Positions 25,469-33,637 of a stretch of 64,000 nucleotides of DNA are shown here, in pieces; the stretch's first letter is position 1, and each line of letters opens with the position of its first letter. Where the stretch lies: contig NC_023135.1 of NCBI RefSeq assembly GCF_000511355.1, positions 2,630,371-2,694,370 on the forward strand, in the 5' to 3' direction. The position numbers and the translations under genes are program-made. The notes under the pieces are model-generated. The model searched no databases. It was not told where the DNA came from and saw only the letters and a list, made by a program, of their open reading frames with translations. The stretch is from Leisingera methylohalidivorans DSM 14336. GTDB taxonomy: Bacteria > Pseudomonadota > Alphaproteobacteria > Rhodobacterales > Rhodobacteraceae.

Positions 25469-26698
25469 ATGAGCAGCGGAATGCCGCAAACAGAGATACC
25501 TGCGATTGTTGCCTGCACGATCAGCCGCGACGTGCAGAATTTCGACCTCCTTATCGAAGACATGGAAGCCGCCCTGGGAGAGGCCTGGGGCGATCTGGGC
25601 TTTACCGAGGCGCTGGCTTTCTTCGGCCAGACCGAGGCAGAGCCGCTGCAGTTTGTGGCGCTGGCGATCGACAGCGCCGATGAGGGCGATCTGCCGCTGA
25701 TGGGCGAAATCATCAGCCAGGCCAAAGTGCGCGGCATCAAGGTGATCCTGATCGCCGAGGACGTGACCCCGGCAGTATTGCACACGCTGCTGCGCCAGGG
25801 CGCGGACGAATTTGTTCCCTACCCGCTGCCTGAACAGGAATTGCAGGCTGCCATCGATCGGCTGCAGGCGCCGGAACCGCAAGTTGCGCAGAATCCGCAC
25901 CAGCTTCAGTCCGGCAGCCAGCGCGAAGGCGCAGTGATTGTCTGCCACGGATTGGCCGGCGGCACCGGATCGACCACCATGGCTGTCAACCTGGCCTGGG
26001 AGCTTGCCGCGCTCAGCGAACATGACGAGCCCACCGTGTGCCTGCTGGATCTGGATCTGCAGCACGGTTCGGTCTCGACCTATCTGGACCTGCCCCGCCG
26101 CGAGGTGGTGATGGAAATGCTCGGCGAAACCGACAGCATGGACGAAGACCTGTTCGGCCAGGCGCTGCTGCCGTTCCAGGAAAAACTGCAGGTTCTGACA
26201 GCACCGTCCGAGCTGGTGCCGCTGGATCTGCTGTCGCCCGAGGATATCACACGGGTGATCGAGATGGCGCGCAGCCACTTCGACTTTGTTGTCGTCGACA
26301 TGCCCCATACGCTGGTGCAATGGTCCGAAACCGTGCTGCACATGGCGCATGTCTACTTTGCGATGATCGAACTGGACATGCGCTCGGCCCAGAATGCGCT
26401 GCGCATGAAGCGGGCGCTGCAGTCCGAGGATCTGCCGTTCGAGAAACTGCGCTTTGCATTGAACCGGGCACCGAAGTTCACCGATCTTGCCGGTAAAAGC
26501 CGGGTCAAACGGATGGCCGAATCCCTAAGCATCTCCATCGACCTGCAGCTGCCCGATGGCGGCAAGCAGGTTCTGCAGAGCTGCGACCACGGGCTGCCGC
26601 TGGCCGTTTCGGCAGCAAAGAATCCCTTGCGCAAAGAAATTGCCAAGCTTGCAGCCTCGCTGCACGCATTGGGCCGTAGTGAAGCCGAAGCCGCCTGA
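25469..26698 (+). CDS. cpaE: Tad pilus localisation ATPase-like protein CpaE (TadZ)
   Basis: 409 aa. The ATG at 25469 is placed 8 bases after AAGGA; two ATGs at 25460 and 25463 overlap that site and are less likely. The N-terminal receiver-like domain (about 8-130) includes FEFVPYP-like LLRQGADEFVPYPLPEQEL. The MinD/ParA-like ATPase domain begins at AVIVCHGLAGGTGSTTMAVNLAW, where the deviant Walker A lacks the signature lysine, as is common in TadZ proteins; LLDLDLQHGSVSTYLDL and FDFVVVDMPH follow. TadZ marks the site of pilus assembly. cpaF follows 23 bp downstream. Confidence 0.94.
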   Translation: MSSGMPQTEIPAIVACTISRDVQNFDLLIEDMEAALGEAWGDLGFTEALAFFGQTEAEPLQFVALAIDSADEGDLPLMGEIISQAKVRGIKVILIAEDVTPAVLHTLLRQGADEFVPYPLPEQELQAAIDRLQAPEPQVAQNPHQLQSGSQREGAVIVCHGLAGGTGSTTMAVNLAWELAALSEHDEPTVCLLDLDLQHGSVSTYLDLPRREVVMEMLGETDSMDEDLFGQALLPFQEKLQVLTAPSELVPLDLLSPEDITRVIEMARSHFDFVVVDMPHTLVQWSETVLHMAHVYFAMIELDMRSAQNALRMKRALQSEDLPFEKLRFALNRAPKFTDLAGKSRVKRMAESLSISIDLQLPDGGKQVLQSCDHGLPLAVSAAKNPLRKEIAKLAASLHALGRSEAEAA

Positions 26699-26721
26699 GC
26701 GGCTGAACCTGGGGTGAGTTG

Positions 26722-28155
26722 ATGTTTTCCAAGTACAAAAAGCAGTCGGCCAAACCTGCCGCGCCTGCGCCCGCGCCGGATGCGGCGGCAGCCACTGCCG
26801 CGCCTGCTGTCAGTCTGCGGCGGCCGGTCCAGCGCAAAGCAGCCGAAGCGCAGCCGATGGACAAGGAGCGCAAGCGCAAGGAGCGTTTGGGCGAAATCAA
26901 GATTCAGCTGCACCGGGAGCTTCTGGAAAACCTGAACCTGGCCGCGCTGGAACGCGCAGGCGAGGCGGAACTGCGGTCTGAGATCGCGACCATCGCGACC
27001 GAGATTCTGGCCGAAAAAAGCATCGTCCTGAACCGCGAAGACCGCCAGCAGCTGAACAAGGAGCTGTATGACGAGGTCACCGGCCTTGGCCCCCTCGAGG
27101 CGCTGCTGCAGGACGACACGGTCAGCGATATCCTGGTCAACGGGCCGCAGCAGATTTTTGTCGAACGCGACGGCAAGCTGCAGATCAGCGACATTACCTT
27201 CAAGGATGAGAAGCATCTGATGCGGATCATCGACAAGATCGTCTCGGCTGTGGGCCGCCGGGTTGATGAATCCAACCCATATGTGGACGCCCGCCTCGCC
27301 GACGGCTCGCGTTTCAACGCCATGGTCCCGCCGGTTGCGGTGGATGGCTCGCTGGTATCGATCCGGAAGTTCAAGAAGGACAAGCTGGGGATCGACGATC
27401 TGGTGAATTTCGGCGCCTTCACCGAAGAAATGGCCGCCTATCTGCAGGCCGCCGTGTCAACCCGGCTGAATATTATCGTCTCGGGCGGTACCGGTTCGGG
27501 TAAAACCACCACGCTGAATGCGCTGTCCAGCTTCATCGACAATGCCGAACGGATTCTGACGATCGAAGATACCGCGGAACTGCAGCTGCAGCAGACCCAT
27601 GTGGGCCGGATGGAAAGCCGCCCGCCCAACGTCGAGGGAAAGGGCGAGGTCTCGCCCCGCGACTGTCTGAAAAACGCCCTGCGGATGCGCCCCGACCGCA
27701 TTATCGTCGGCGAGACCCGCGGCGAGGAAGTCATCGACATGCTGCAGGCCATGAATACCGGCCACGACGGCTCGATGACCACGATCCACGCCAACTCTGC
27801 CCGTGACGGGATTTCGCGTCTGGAAAACATGATCGCCATGGCCGGCATCGAAATGCCGATCAAGGCCGTGCGCAGCCAGATCGCCTCGGCGGTGAACCTG
27901 ATCGTGCAGGCCTCGCGCCTGCAGGACGGCTCGCGCCGGATGACCTCGATCACCGAGATCACCGGGATGGAGGGCGACGTGATCTCGATGCAGGAAATCT
28001 TCCGTTTCCAGCGGGTCGGGCTGACCCCGGACAACAAGATCATCGGCCATTTCACCGCCACCGGCGTGCGCAGCCACTACTCTGAGCGCTTCCGCTTGTG
28101 GGGGTTCGATCTGCCGCCATCGATCTATGAACCCAACGTGATGGAGGCACGCTGA
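26722..28155 (+). CDS. cpaF: Tad secretion ATPase CpaF (TadA)
   Basis: 477 aa, hexameric type II/IV secretion ATPase that powers pilus assembly. The ATG at 26722 is preferred to the adjacent TTG. An Ala/Pro-rich N-terminal stretch (about 8-45) precedes the N-terminal domain. Walker A is GGTGSGKTTTLNALSSF (near 255), the Asp box is ILTIEDTAELQLQQTHVGRMESRP, and Walker B with His box is MRPDRIIVGETRGEEVIDMLQAMNTGHDGSMTTIHANSARDGISRLE. The last codon overlaps the tadB start by one base (TGATG), so translation is coupled. Confidence 0.97.
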   Translation: MFSKYKKQSAKPAAPAPAPDAAAATAAPAVSLRRPVQRKAAEAQPMDKERKRKERLGEIKIQLHRELLENLNLAALERAGEAELRSEIATIATEILAEKSIVLNREDRQQLNKELYDEVTGLGPLEALLQDDTVSDILVNGPQQIFVERDGKLQISDITFKDEKHLMRIIDKIVSAVGRRVDESNPYVDARLADGSRFNAMVPPVAVDGSLVSIRKFKKDKLGIDDLVNFGAFTEEMAAYLQAAVSTRLNIIVSGGTGSGKTTTLNALSSFIDNAERILTIEDTAELQLQQTHVGRMESRPPNVEGKGEVSPRDCLKNALRMRPDRIIVGETRGEEVIDMLQAMNTGHDGSMTTIHANSARDGISRLENMIAMAGIEMPIKAVRSQIASAVNLIVQASRLQDGSRRMTSITEITGMEGDVISMQEIFRFQRVGLTPDNKIIGHFTATGVRSHYSERFRLWGFDLPPSIYEPNVMEAR

Positions 28156-29123
28156 TGCAACTGAGTGCCGAACCGCTTATCTATGGCTTGATCTTCTTCG
28201 GGGTTCTGGCCCTGGTCGAAGGTCTGTATCTTTTAACCTTCGGAAAATCGATCAGCCTCAACAGCAAGGTGACCCGCCGGCTGGAGATGATGGAGAAGGG
28301 CGGCAACCGTGAACAGGTTCTGGACCAGCTGCGCAAGGAGCTGGGCCAGCATGCCAAATCGCAATCGATCCCGCTCTATTCGCTGCTGTCGGAACGTGCG
28401 CAGAAAGCGGCGATTGCCTTTTCACCCAAGCAGCTGATCCTGATTATGGCCGCCTTGGCCGCCATTGCCTTTACCGGCCTCAGCATCGGCACTTCGGCCC
28501 CCCTGCCCGTCCGGATCCTGGGGTCCGTCATCATCGGCGTCGGTGCGGTGTTCTTCTGGGTCAACAAGAAAGCTGCGAAGCGGATGGCCATGATCGAAGA
28601 GCAGCTGCCGGATGCGGTGGAGCTGATGGTGCGCAGCTTGCGCGTCGGCCATCCCTTCACCTCAGCCGTGCAGATCGTCGCCAATGAGGTCGAGGACCCG
28701 CTGGCGACCGAGTTCGGCATCATCTCCGATGAATGCGCCTATGGCCGCGATGTGGGTGAATCGCTCAAGGAAATGGCCGAACGGCTGGACATGCAGGATA
28801 TGCGCTTTCTGGCCGTTGCCGTCACCATCCAGCAGCAATCGGGCGGCAACCTGGCCGAAGTTCTGGCAGGTCTGGCCAAGGTGATCCGCGCCCGGTTCCG
28901 CCTGTTCCGCAGGGTCAAGGCCATCACCGCCGAGGCCCAGTGGTCGGGTAAGTTCCTGTCGGGTTTCCCGCTGTTCTGCCTGATCGGTATCCTGGTCAAG
29001 GATCCCAACTACTATGACGGCGTGCTGGACCATCCCTGGTTCATCCCCGCCTGTTTCGCGGTGGGTGCCATGCTGACAGCCAACCTGATCGTCATGCGCG
29101 TTTTAACCAACATCAAAGTATAA
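28155..29123 (+). CDS. tadB: Tad inner-membrane platform protein TadB
   Basis: 322 aa. It has the GspF/T2SSF fold: N-terminal helix (LIYGLIFFGVLALVEGLYLL), two central helices (ILIMAALAAIAFTGLSIG and ILGSVIIGVGAVFFWV), the cytoplasmic T2SSF domain (MIEEQLPDAVELMVRSLRVGHPFTSAVQIVANEV.., DMRFLAVAVTIQQQSGGNLAEVLAGLAKVIR) and C-terminal helices. With TadC it forms the platform that CpaF acts upon. It overlaps cpaF by 1 bp and is 10 bp upstream of tadC. Confidence 0.96.
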   Translation: MQLSAEPLIYGLIFFGVLALVEGLYLLTFGKSISLNSKVTRRLEMMEKGGNREQVLDQLRKELGQHAKSQSIPLYSLLSERAQKAAIAFSPKQLILIMAALAAIAFTGLSIGTSAPLPVRILGSVIIGVGAVFFWVNKKAAKRMAMIEEQLPDAVELMVRSLRVGHPFTSAVQIVANEVEDPLATEFGIISDECAYGRDVGESLKEMAERLDMQDMRFLAVAVTIQQQSGGNLAEVLAGLAKVIRARFRLFRRVKAITAEAQWSGKFLSGFPLFCLIGILVKDPNYYDGVLDHPWFIPACFAVGAMLTANLIVMRVLTNIKV

Positions 29124-29133
29124 GGAGGGGGCC

Positions 29134-30105
29134 GTGGAATTTCTGACCGGAATAAACGATTACCTGACATCGCAATTCGGCGAGTTCGGCCCGCTCCTGG
29201 CGCTTGGCATTGCCGGGCTGTTCATGATCTTGCTGGCAGTTCCGCTGCTGCTGAACCAGCCCGAGGATCCGCTGAAGAAGCTGCAAAAGAACATCGCGCC
29301 CGAAACCCGGAACAAACCGCAAAAGCAGCGGCTGCGCCAGGCTGACCGCAACGAGCAGCTGCAGAAATTCGCAGGTTTCCTGGAACCGCAGAACGAAGAC
29401 GAACTGTCTGCGATGGAACTGAAGCTGCGCCAAGCCGGGTATCACTCCAAGGACTCGGTGCGCCTGTTTCATTTCCTGCAGTTCGCTTTCGGCATTCTGG
29501 GCCTGCTGGCCGGGCTGTTTTTTGTTTATGTGCTGAAGGCCGATATCGACTATGACAGCCAGCAGATGGCGCTCCGCATCATCGGCCCCGGTGCGGCCGG
29601 CTACATGCTGCCGAAATACTGGATCACCCGCCGGATTGAAGAGCGCAAGCAGAAGATCACCGAAGGGTTCCCGGACGCGCTGGACATGATGCTGGTCTGC
29701 GTCGAGGCCGGCCAGTCGCTGGACCAGGCCATCGTGCGCGTCGCCTCGGAACTGCACGCCTCCTACCCCGACCTGGCCGGAGAATTCGAGGTGGTCGCCC
29801 AGGAAATGAAGGCGGGCAAGGAAAAGGACAAGGTCCTGCGGGACATGGGCACCCGCTGCGGGGTGCAGGATATTTCCTCCTTTGTGACCGTGATGATCCA
29901 GTCCGCCAGCTTCGGCACCTCGATTGCGGACGCCCTGCGGGTCTATGCCGGGGAAATGCGCGACAAGCGTGTGATGCGCGCGGAAGAGGCCGCAAACAAG
30001 TTGCCCGTGAAGATGACCCTTGCCACAATGGGCCTGACAGTCCCGCCGCTGCTGATCATTCTGGTCGGCCCGTCGGTGCAGGGCATCATGAACATGGGCA
30101 ACTGA
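29134..30105 (+). CDS. tadC: Tad inner-membrane platform protein TadC
   Basis: 323 aa, GTG start preceded by GGAGGGGG. It is paralogous to TadB: N-terminal helix (FGPLLALGIAGLFMILLAVPLLL), central helix pair (LFHFLQFAFGILGLLAGLFFVYV), T2SSF domain (ITEGFPDALDMMLVCVEAGQSLDQAIVRVASEL.., DISSFVTVMIQSASFGTSIADALRVYAGEMRDKR) and C-terminal helix (LPVKMTLATMGLTVPPLLIILVGP). The cytoplasmic domain ends in the conserved RAEEAANKLPVKMT. The TPR lipoprotein gene follows after 11 bp. Confidence 0.96.
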   Translation: MEFLTGINDYLTSQFGEFGPLLALGIAGLFMILLAVPLLLNQPEDPLKKLQKNIAPETRNKPQKQRLRQADRNEQLQKFAGFLEPQNEDELSAMELKLRQAGYHSKDSVRLFHFLQFAFGILGLLAGLFFVYVLKADIDYDSQQMALRIIGPGAAGYMLPKYWITRRIEERKQKITEGFPDALDMMLVCVEAGQSLDQAIVRVASELHASYPDLAGEFEVVAQEMKAGKEKDKVLRDMGTRCGVQDISSFVTVMIQSASFGTSIADALRVYAGEMRDKRVMRAEEAANKLPVKMTLATMGLTVPPLLIILVGPSVQGIMNMGN

Positions 30106-30116
30106 GGCAACCGAAC

Positions 30117-30707
30117 ATGAACTCACCAGGACGGGCCGGGCCGGGCCGTCTCCGCCGTGCTTTTGCCGCCGCCAGCGTTGTTGCGCTGGCGGCGGCTTGC
30201 GCGCCGGGCGGGCTGAAGCAGGATAAGGGCAGCCCTTGGGCGCCAGGCGGCAATCACCGCCAGCAGGCTGAGGACGGCCTGGTGGTCGGCCACCGGCTGA
30301 TGGCCGCCGGCGAGCATGAACTGGCGCTGGACGCCTTCACCCGCGCCGCGCTGGACCACGGGCTGACGGCCGAGGTTATGTCCGGCATGGGCAGTGCCAA
30401 ACTGGGCCTCAGGCGGCTGGGCCAGGCGGAGGAGCTGCTGCGCCAGGCGGTGGAAGCGGATGACTCCTGGCCTGAACCGATGAACAACCTGGGTGTTGCG
30501 CTGATGGAGCGCGGCAAAACCGCCGAAGCGGTGCAGGTGTTCCAGCGCGCTTATGCGCTTGACAATGGCGAAAGTGACGCAATCCGCGATAATTTACGCC
30601 TTGCTCTCGCAAAGCTTGAAAATCCCGCGCATACTGACTCTCAAAAACAAGATTATAAATTGGTGCGGCAGGGCGGCGGCAGCTACCTGATTCGCCAAGC
30701 ACCATGA
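30117..30707 (+). CDS. tadD: TPR lipoprotein, TadD-like
   Basis: 196 aa. Its Arg-rich N-terminus is followed by AAASVVALAAACAPGG, a lipobox with Cys28. The mature part consists of about three tetratricopeptide repeats (LMAAGEHELALDAFTRAALDHG; GSAKLGLRRLGQAEELLRQAVEAD; PEPMNNLGVALMERGKTAEAVQVFQRAYAL). TadD is a pilotin-like lipoprotein needed for secretin assembly. The C-terminal 35 residues are charged. It is placed after tadC as in most tad loci; the next TPR lipoprotein starts 30 bp later. Confidence 0.87.
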   Translation: MNSPGRAGPGRLRRAFAAASVVALAAACAPGGLKQDKGSPWAPGGNHRQQAEDGLVVGHRLMAAGEHELALDAFTRAALDHGLTAEVMSGMGSAKLGLRRLGQAEELLRQAVEADDSWPEPMNNLGVALMERGKTAEAVQVFQRAYALDNGESDAIRDNLRLALAKLENPAHTDSQKQDYKLVRQGGGSYLIRQAP

Positions 30708-30737
30708 CAGAGGCAGAGCAGTATAAAGGACGCACAA

Positions 30738-31586
30738 ATGCGCCAGCAGATTTTTCTATCCGCTTCTCTGGCAGGGGCGCTTGTCCTGTCGGCCTGCGCG
30801 GAGAAAGCCGATGAAACCGTGGAACGGGCGTTTCAGGAAGTGAATGTCATCGATGAGAGCAATCTCAACGATGTGATGCTGACCGTGGCCGACCCGAACG
30901 AGGCGGTTGCCCATTTCCAGCGGACCTTGAAAGGCAGCCCGGACCGGATTGAACTGCAGCGAGGACTGGCGCACTCCCTGATCCGTGCCAAGCGCACCAC
31001 CGAAGGCACCGCCGCCTGGAAGAAAGTGGTGTCCATGAAAGGCGCCACCAGCGCGGACCATGTGCAGCTGGCAGGCGCATTCGTGCGCAGCGGTGAATGG
31101 GACGCGGCCAAAGCAGAACTGGATCAGGTCCCCCCCACCCATGAAACCTACGAGCGCTACCGGCTGGAGGCCGTAGTCGCCGATGCCGGCAAGGACTGGA
31201 AGCGCGCCGACAGCTTTTATGAAATTGCCACCGGGCTGACGACCAAACCCGCCAAGGTCATGAACAATTGGGGCTACTCCAAGCTGACCCGCGGCGATTT
31301 CGCCGGCGCCGAGCGGCTGTTCGGCGAAGCGATCCGCCAGAATCACGGCCTGTTCACGGCCAAAAACAACCTGGTACTGGCCCGCGGCGCGCAACGCAAT
31401 TACACCCTGCCGGTGATCCCGATGGATCAGACCGAACGCGCACTGCTGCTGCACACGCTGGCGCTGTCGGCTGTGAAGCAGGGCGACGTCAAGGTTGGCG
31501 AGAACCTGCTGCGCGAAGCAATTGACACCCACCCGCAGCATTTCGAGGAAGCGTCGCGCTCGCTGTCGGCGCTGGAGAACGGCTGA
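30738..31586 (+). CDS. Second TPR lipoprotein of the tad locus
   Basis: 282 aa. N-terminus MRQQIFLSASLAGALVLSAC gives a lipobox with Cys20. TPR-like repeats cover about 50-260: DPNEAVAHFQRTLKGSPDRI, EWDAAKAELDQVPPTHETYERY, VMNNWGYSKLTRGDFAGAERLFGEAIRQN and VKVGENLLREAIDTHPQHFEEASRSL. It probably acts with TadD at the outer membrane. TATAAAGGACGCAC upstream provides the ribosome binding site. The prepilin peptidase gene follows after 3 bp. Orthologues are annotated simply as tetratricopeptide proteins in tad loci. Confidence 0.88.
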   Translation: MRQQIFLSASLAGALVLSACAEKADETVERAFQEVNVIDESNLNDVMLTVADPNEAVAHFQRTLKGSPDRIELQRGLAHSLIRAKRTTEGTAAWKKVVSMKGATSADHVQLAGAFVRSGEWDAAKAELDQVPPTHETYERYRLEAVVADAGKDWKRADSFYEIATGLTTKPAKVMNNWGYSKLTRGDFAGAERLFGEAIRQNHGLFTAKNNLVLARGAQRNYTLPVIPMDQTERALLLHTLALSAVKQGDVKVGENLLREAIDTHPQHFEEASRSLSALENG

Positions 31587-31589
31587 TCC

Positions 31590-32087
31590 ATGCAGTTCCC
31601 GGCTCATGCTGCCCTGTGGTTCCTGCCTTTTGTACTGCCGCTGTGCTACACAGTGGCGCTGACGGATCTGCGTGGCATGCGCATTCCCAATTGGGCGGTA
31701 GATGTGCTGGCGCTGACCTATGCAGCCGTCGGCGCGGCTGTCATGCCCAGCTGGGCGGATTACGGCTGGCACCTGCTGCACCTGCCGGTCGGCATCGGCC
31801 TGGGCTACTTGTTCTACGCTGCCGGTGCTGTGGGCGCGGGCGACGCCAAATTTGCGGGCGCCGCGGCCCCCTACTTTGCGCTTGGCGACCTGCGGCTTTT
31901 GATGATCATCTTTGCCGCCACCCTGCTGGCGGGGTTCACCGCCCACCGGATCGCCAAATACACCCCCCTGCGCCAGCTGGCGCCGCAATGGCAAAGCTGG
32001 GACACCGGCAAAAGCTTCCCGATGGGCCTGTGCCTTGGCGGCACCCTGGCCCTTTACCTGGTGCTGGCGGCGCTGTTCGGCAGCTGA
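31590..32087 (+). CDS. cpaA: Prepilin peptidase CpaA (TadV)
   Basis: 165 aa, polytopic inner-membrane aspartate protease of family A24 that cleaves Flp prepilins. The two catalytic aspartates are D26 in ALTDLRGMRIPNW and D85 in GAGDAKFAGA (GxGD motif). Hydrophobic segments at about 8-24, 38-52, 61-79, 91-112 and 145-162. It lacks the N-terminal methylase domain of PilD, as usual for TadV. It is the last gene of the contiguous tad operon and follows the TPR lipoprotein gene by 3 bp. Confidence 0.94.
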   Translation: MQFPAHAALWFLPFVLPLCYTVALTDLRGMRIPNWAVDVLALTYAAVGAAVMPSWADYGWHLLHLPVGIGLGYLFYAAGAVGAGDAKFAGAAAPYFALGDLRLLMIIFAATLLAGFTAHRIAKYTPLRQLAPQWQSWDTGKSFPMGLCLGGTLALYLVLAALFGS

Positions 32088-32239
32088 CGGCCTCCGCCGG
32101 GCAAAACTGCACTGGAAATCCGCCGCCTCCGCGGAATTGCTGCAGCTCTGCCCCGCTGTTGCCACAGTCCTGAATAGTCTGTTTCCTTGAACGCCCCCGC
32201 CGCCGGGGCACGGATCCGATCTCAGGGACAGGCATCGCC

Positions 32240-33547
32240 ATGAACATGCAGAACCTCACCGTAATGGCCCCGCCCGCCCCCAAGGGGCTGGCGCAGATGC
32301 AGCTGCCGCTGGTGATGATGCGGGACATCCTGCTGAAGACCATCTTCCGCAAGAACGTGGAGACCGTCACGGAAATCGCCGAGGCAGTCTGCCTGCCCGC
32401 CGCCGTCACCCAGGAACTGGTGGATATCGCCCGCGAGCAAAAGCTGCTGGAGGCCACCGGCACGCTCAACGCCAACAGCGGCAACGAGATGGGCTACCAG
32501 CTGACAGATGCTGGAAAATCGCGGGCGCTGGATGCGCTCAGCCAATCGGAATACTTCGGCGCCATGCCGGTGCCGCTGGATGTCTACCGCGAGCAGGTGA
32601 AACGCCAGTCGATCCGCAACATCCAAGTGTCCCGCGACCAGCTGACCAATGCGATGGGGCATCTGATCCTGCCCAGCAGCCTGCTGGACCACCTTGGCCC
32701 GGCCGTCAGCGCGGGCCGCTCGATCCTGATGTACGGCCCGCCGGGCAACGGCAAGTCTTCCATCTCCAACGGTATCCGCGATGCGCTGGGGGACCACGTC
32801 TATGTGCCGCGCGCCATTGAATACTCGGGCCAGGTGATCACGGTCTATGACCCGATCGTCCACACCGAAGTCGCGCAGGAGCCGGAAGACCCCAACGCGT
32901 TGCGCCGCCGCCGCCGGTTCGACGAACGCTACGTCATGTGCCAGCGCCCCACCGTGATCACCGGGGGCGAACTGTCGCTGGACATGCTGGATCTGGTCTA
33001 TAACCCCACGGCGCGCACCTATCAGGCGCCGCTGCAGCTGAAATCTACCGGCGGCATTTTCATCGTCGACGACCTTGGCCGCCAGGCGGAACCGCCGCAG
33101 TCGCTGGTCAACCGCTGGATTGTGCCGCTGGAGGAAAGCAAGGACATCCTGGCCCTGCAGTCGGGCGAGAAATTCGAAGTGCCCTTTGACACGCTGGTGA
33201 TCTTCTCCACCAACTTCCACCCGAACGAGATTTTCGACCAGGCCGCCCTGCGCCGGATCTTCTTCAAGATCAAGATCGACGGCCCGGACCAGGAAAACTA
33301 CCTCAAGATCTTTGCCATGGTGGCCCGCAAGAAAAGCATGCCGCTGGACGAAACCGCACTGGTGCATCTGCTGAAGAAGAAATACCCGACGATCGGCAAC
33401 GTCTATGCGAACTACCAGCCGGTTTTCCTGATCGACCAGATCATTGCGATCTGCGAATTTGAGGGCATCCCCTATCAGATGTCCCCCGAGCTGATCGACC
33501 GCGCCTGGGCCAACATGTTCGTCATGGACGAGGAGATCGTGAAGTAA
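32240..33547 (+). CDS. AAA-type ATPase with winged-helix N-terminus, tad-associated
   Basis: 435 aa. The N-terminal 120 residues look like a winged-helix module (ILLKTIFRKNVETVTEIAEAVCLPAAVTQELVDIAREQKLLE). The ATPase has Walker A YGPPGNGKSSISNGI (about 168-181), Walker B-like GGIFIVDDLGRQ, sensor 1 TLVIFSTNFHP and arginine-finger-like DQAALRRIFFKIKI. RRRRRFDERYVMCQRP lies between. I know this type as an uncharacterised ATPase often next to tad genes in Rhodobacteraceae. The gap from cpaA is 152 bp, so it may have its own promoter. Its role is unknown; control of pilus genes or protein remodelling are options. Confidence 0.82.
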   Translation: MNMQNLTVMAPPAPKGLAQMQLPLVMMRDILLKTIFRKNVETVTEIAEAVCLPAAVTQELVDIAREQKLLEATGTLNANSGNEMGYQLTDAGKSRALDALSQSEYFGAMPVPLDVYREQVKRQSIRNIQVSRDQLTNAMGHLILPSSLLDHLGPAVSAGRSILMYGPPGNGKSSISNGIRDALGDHVYVPRAIEYSGQVITVYDPIVHTEVAQEPEDPNALRRRRRFDERYVMCQRPTVITGGELSLDMLDLVYNPTARTYQAPLQLKSTGGIFIVDDLGRQAEPPQSLVNRWIVPLEESKDILALQSGEKFEVPFDTLVIFSTNFHPNEIFDQAALRRIFFKIKIDGPDQENYLKIFAMVARKKSMPLDETALVHLLKKKYPTIGNVYANYQPVFLIDQIIAICEFEGIPYQMSPELIDRAWANMFVMDEEIVK

Positions 33548-33574
33548 CTCCGCCGGGAAACAGGCGGCAGCATG

Positions 33575-33611
33575 AGTTTTCGAAAACTCTTGCCAAAACT
33601 TTTCGAAAAGT
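33575..33611. promoter_or_regulatory. Tandem TTTTCGAAAA palindromes upstream of the helicase gene
   Basis: AGTTTTCGAAAACT (33575-33588) and ACTTTTCGAAAAGT (33598-33611) are both perfect 14-bp palindromes with the same TTTTCGAAAA core, centres 23 bp apart (about two helical turns). They lie 27-63 bp upstream of the helicase ATG and look like paired operators for a dimeric regulator. They do not match the alphaproteobacterial LexA box GTTC-N7-GTTC. Confidence 0.5.
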
Positions 33612-33637
33612 GTTGGGCCTTCCCCTAAAAGGAAGGG

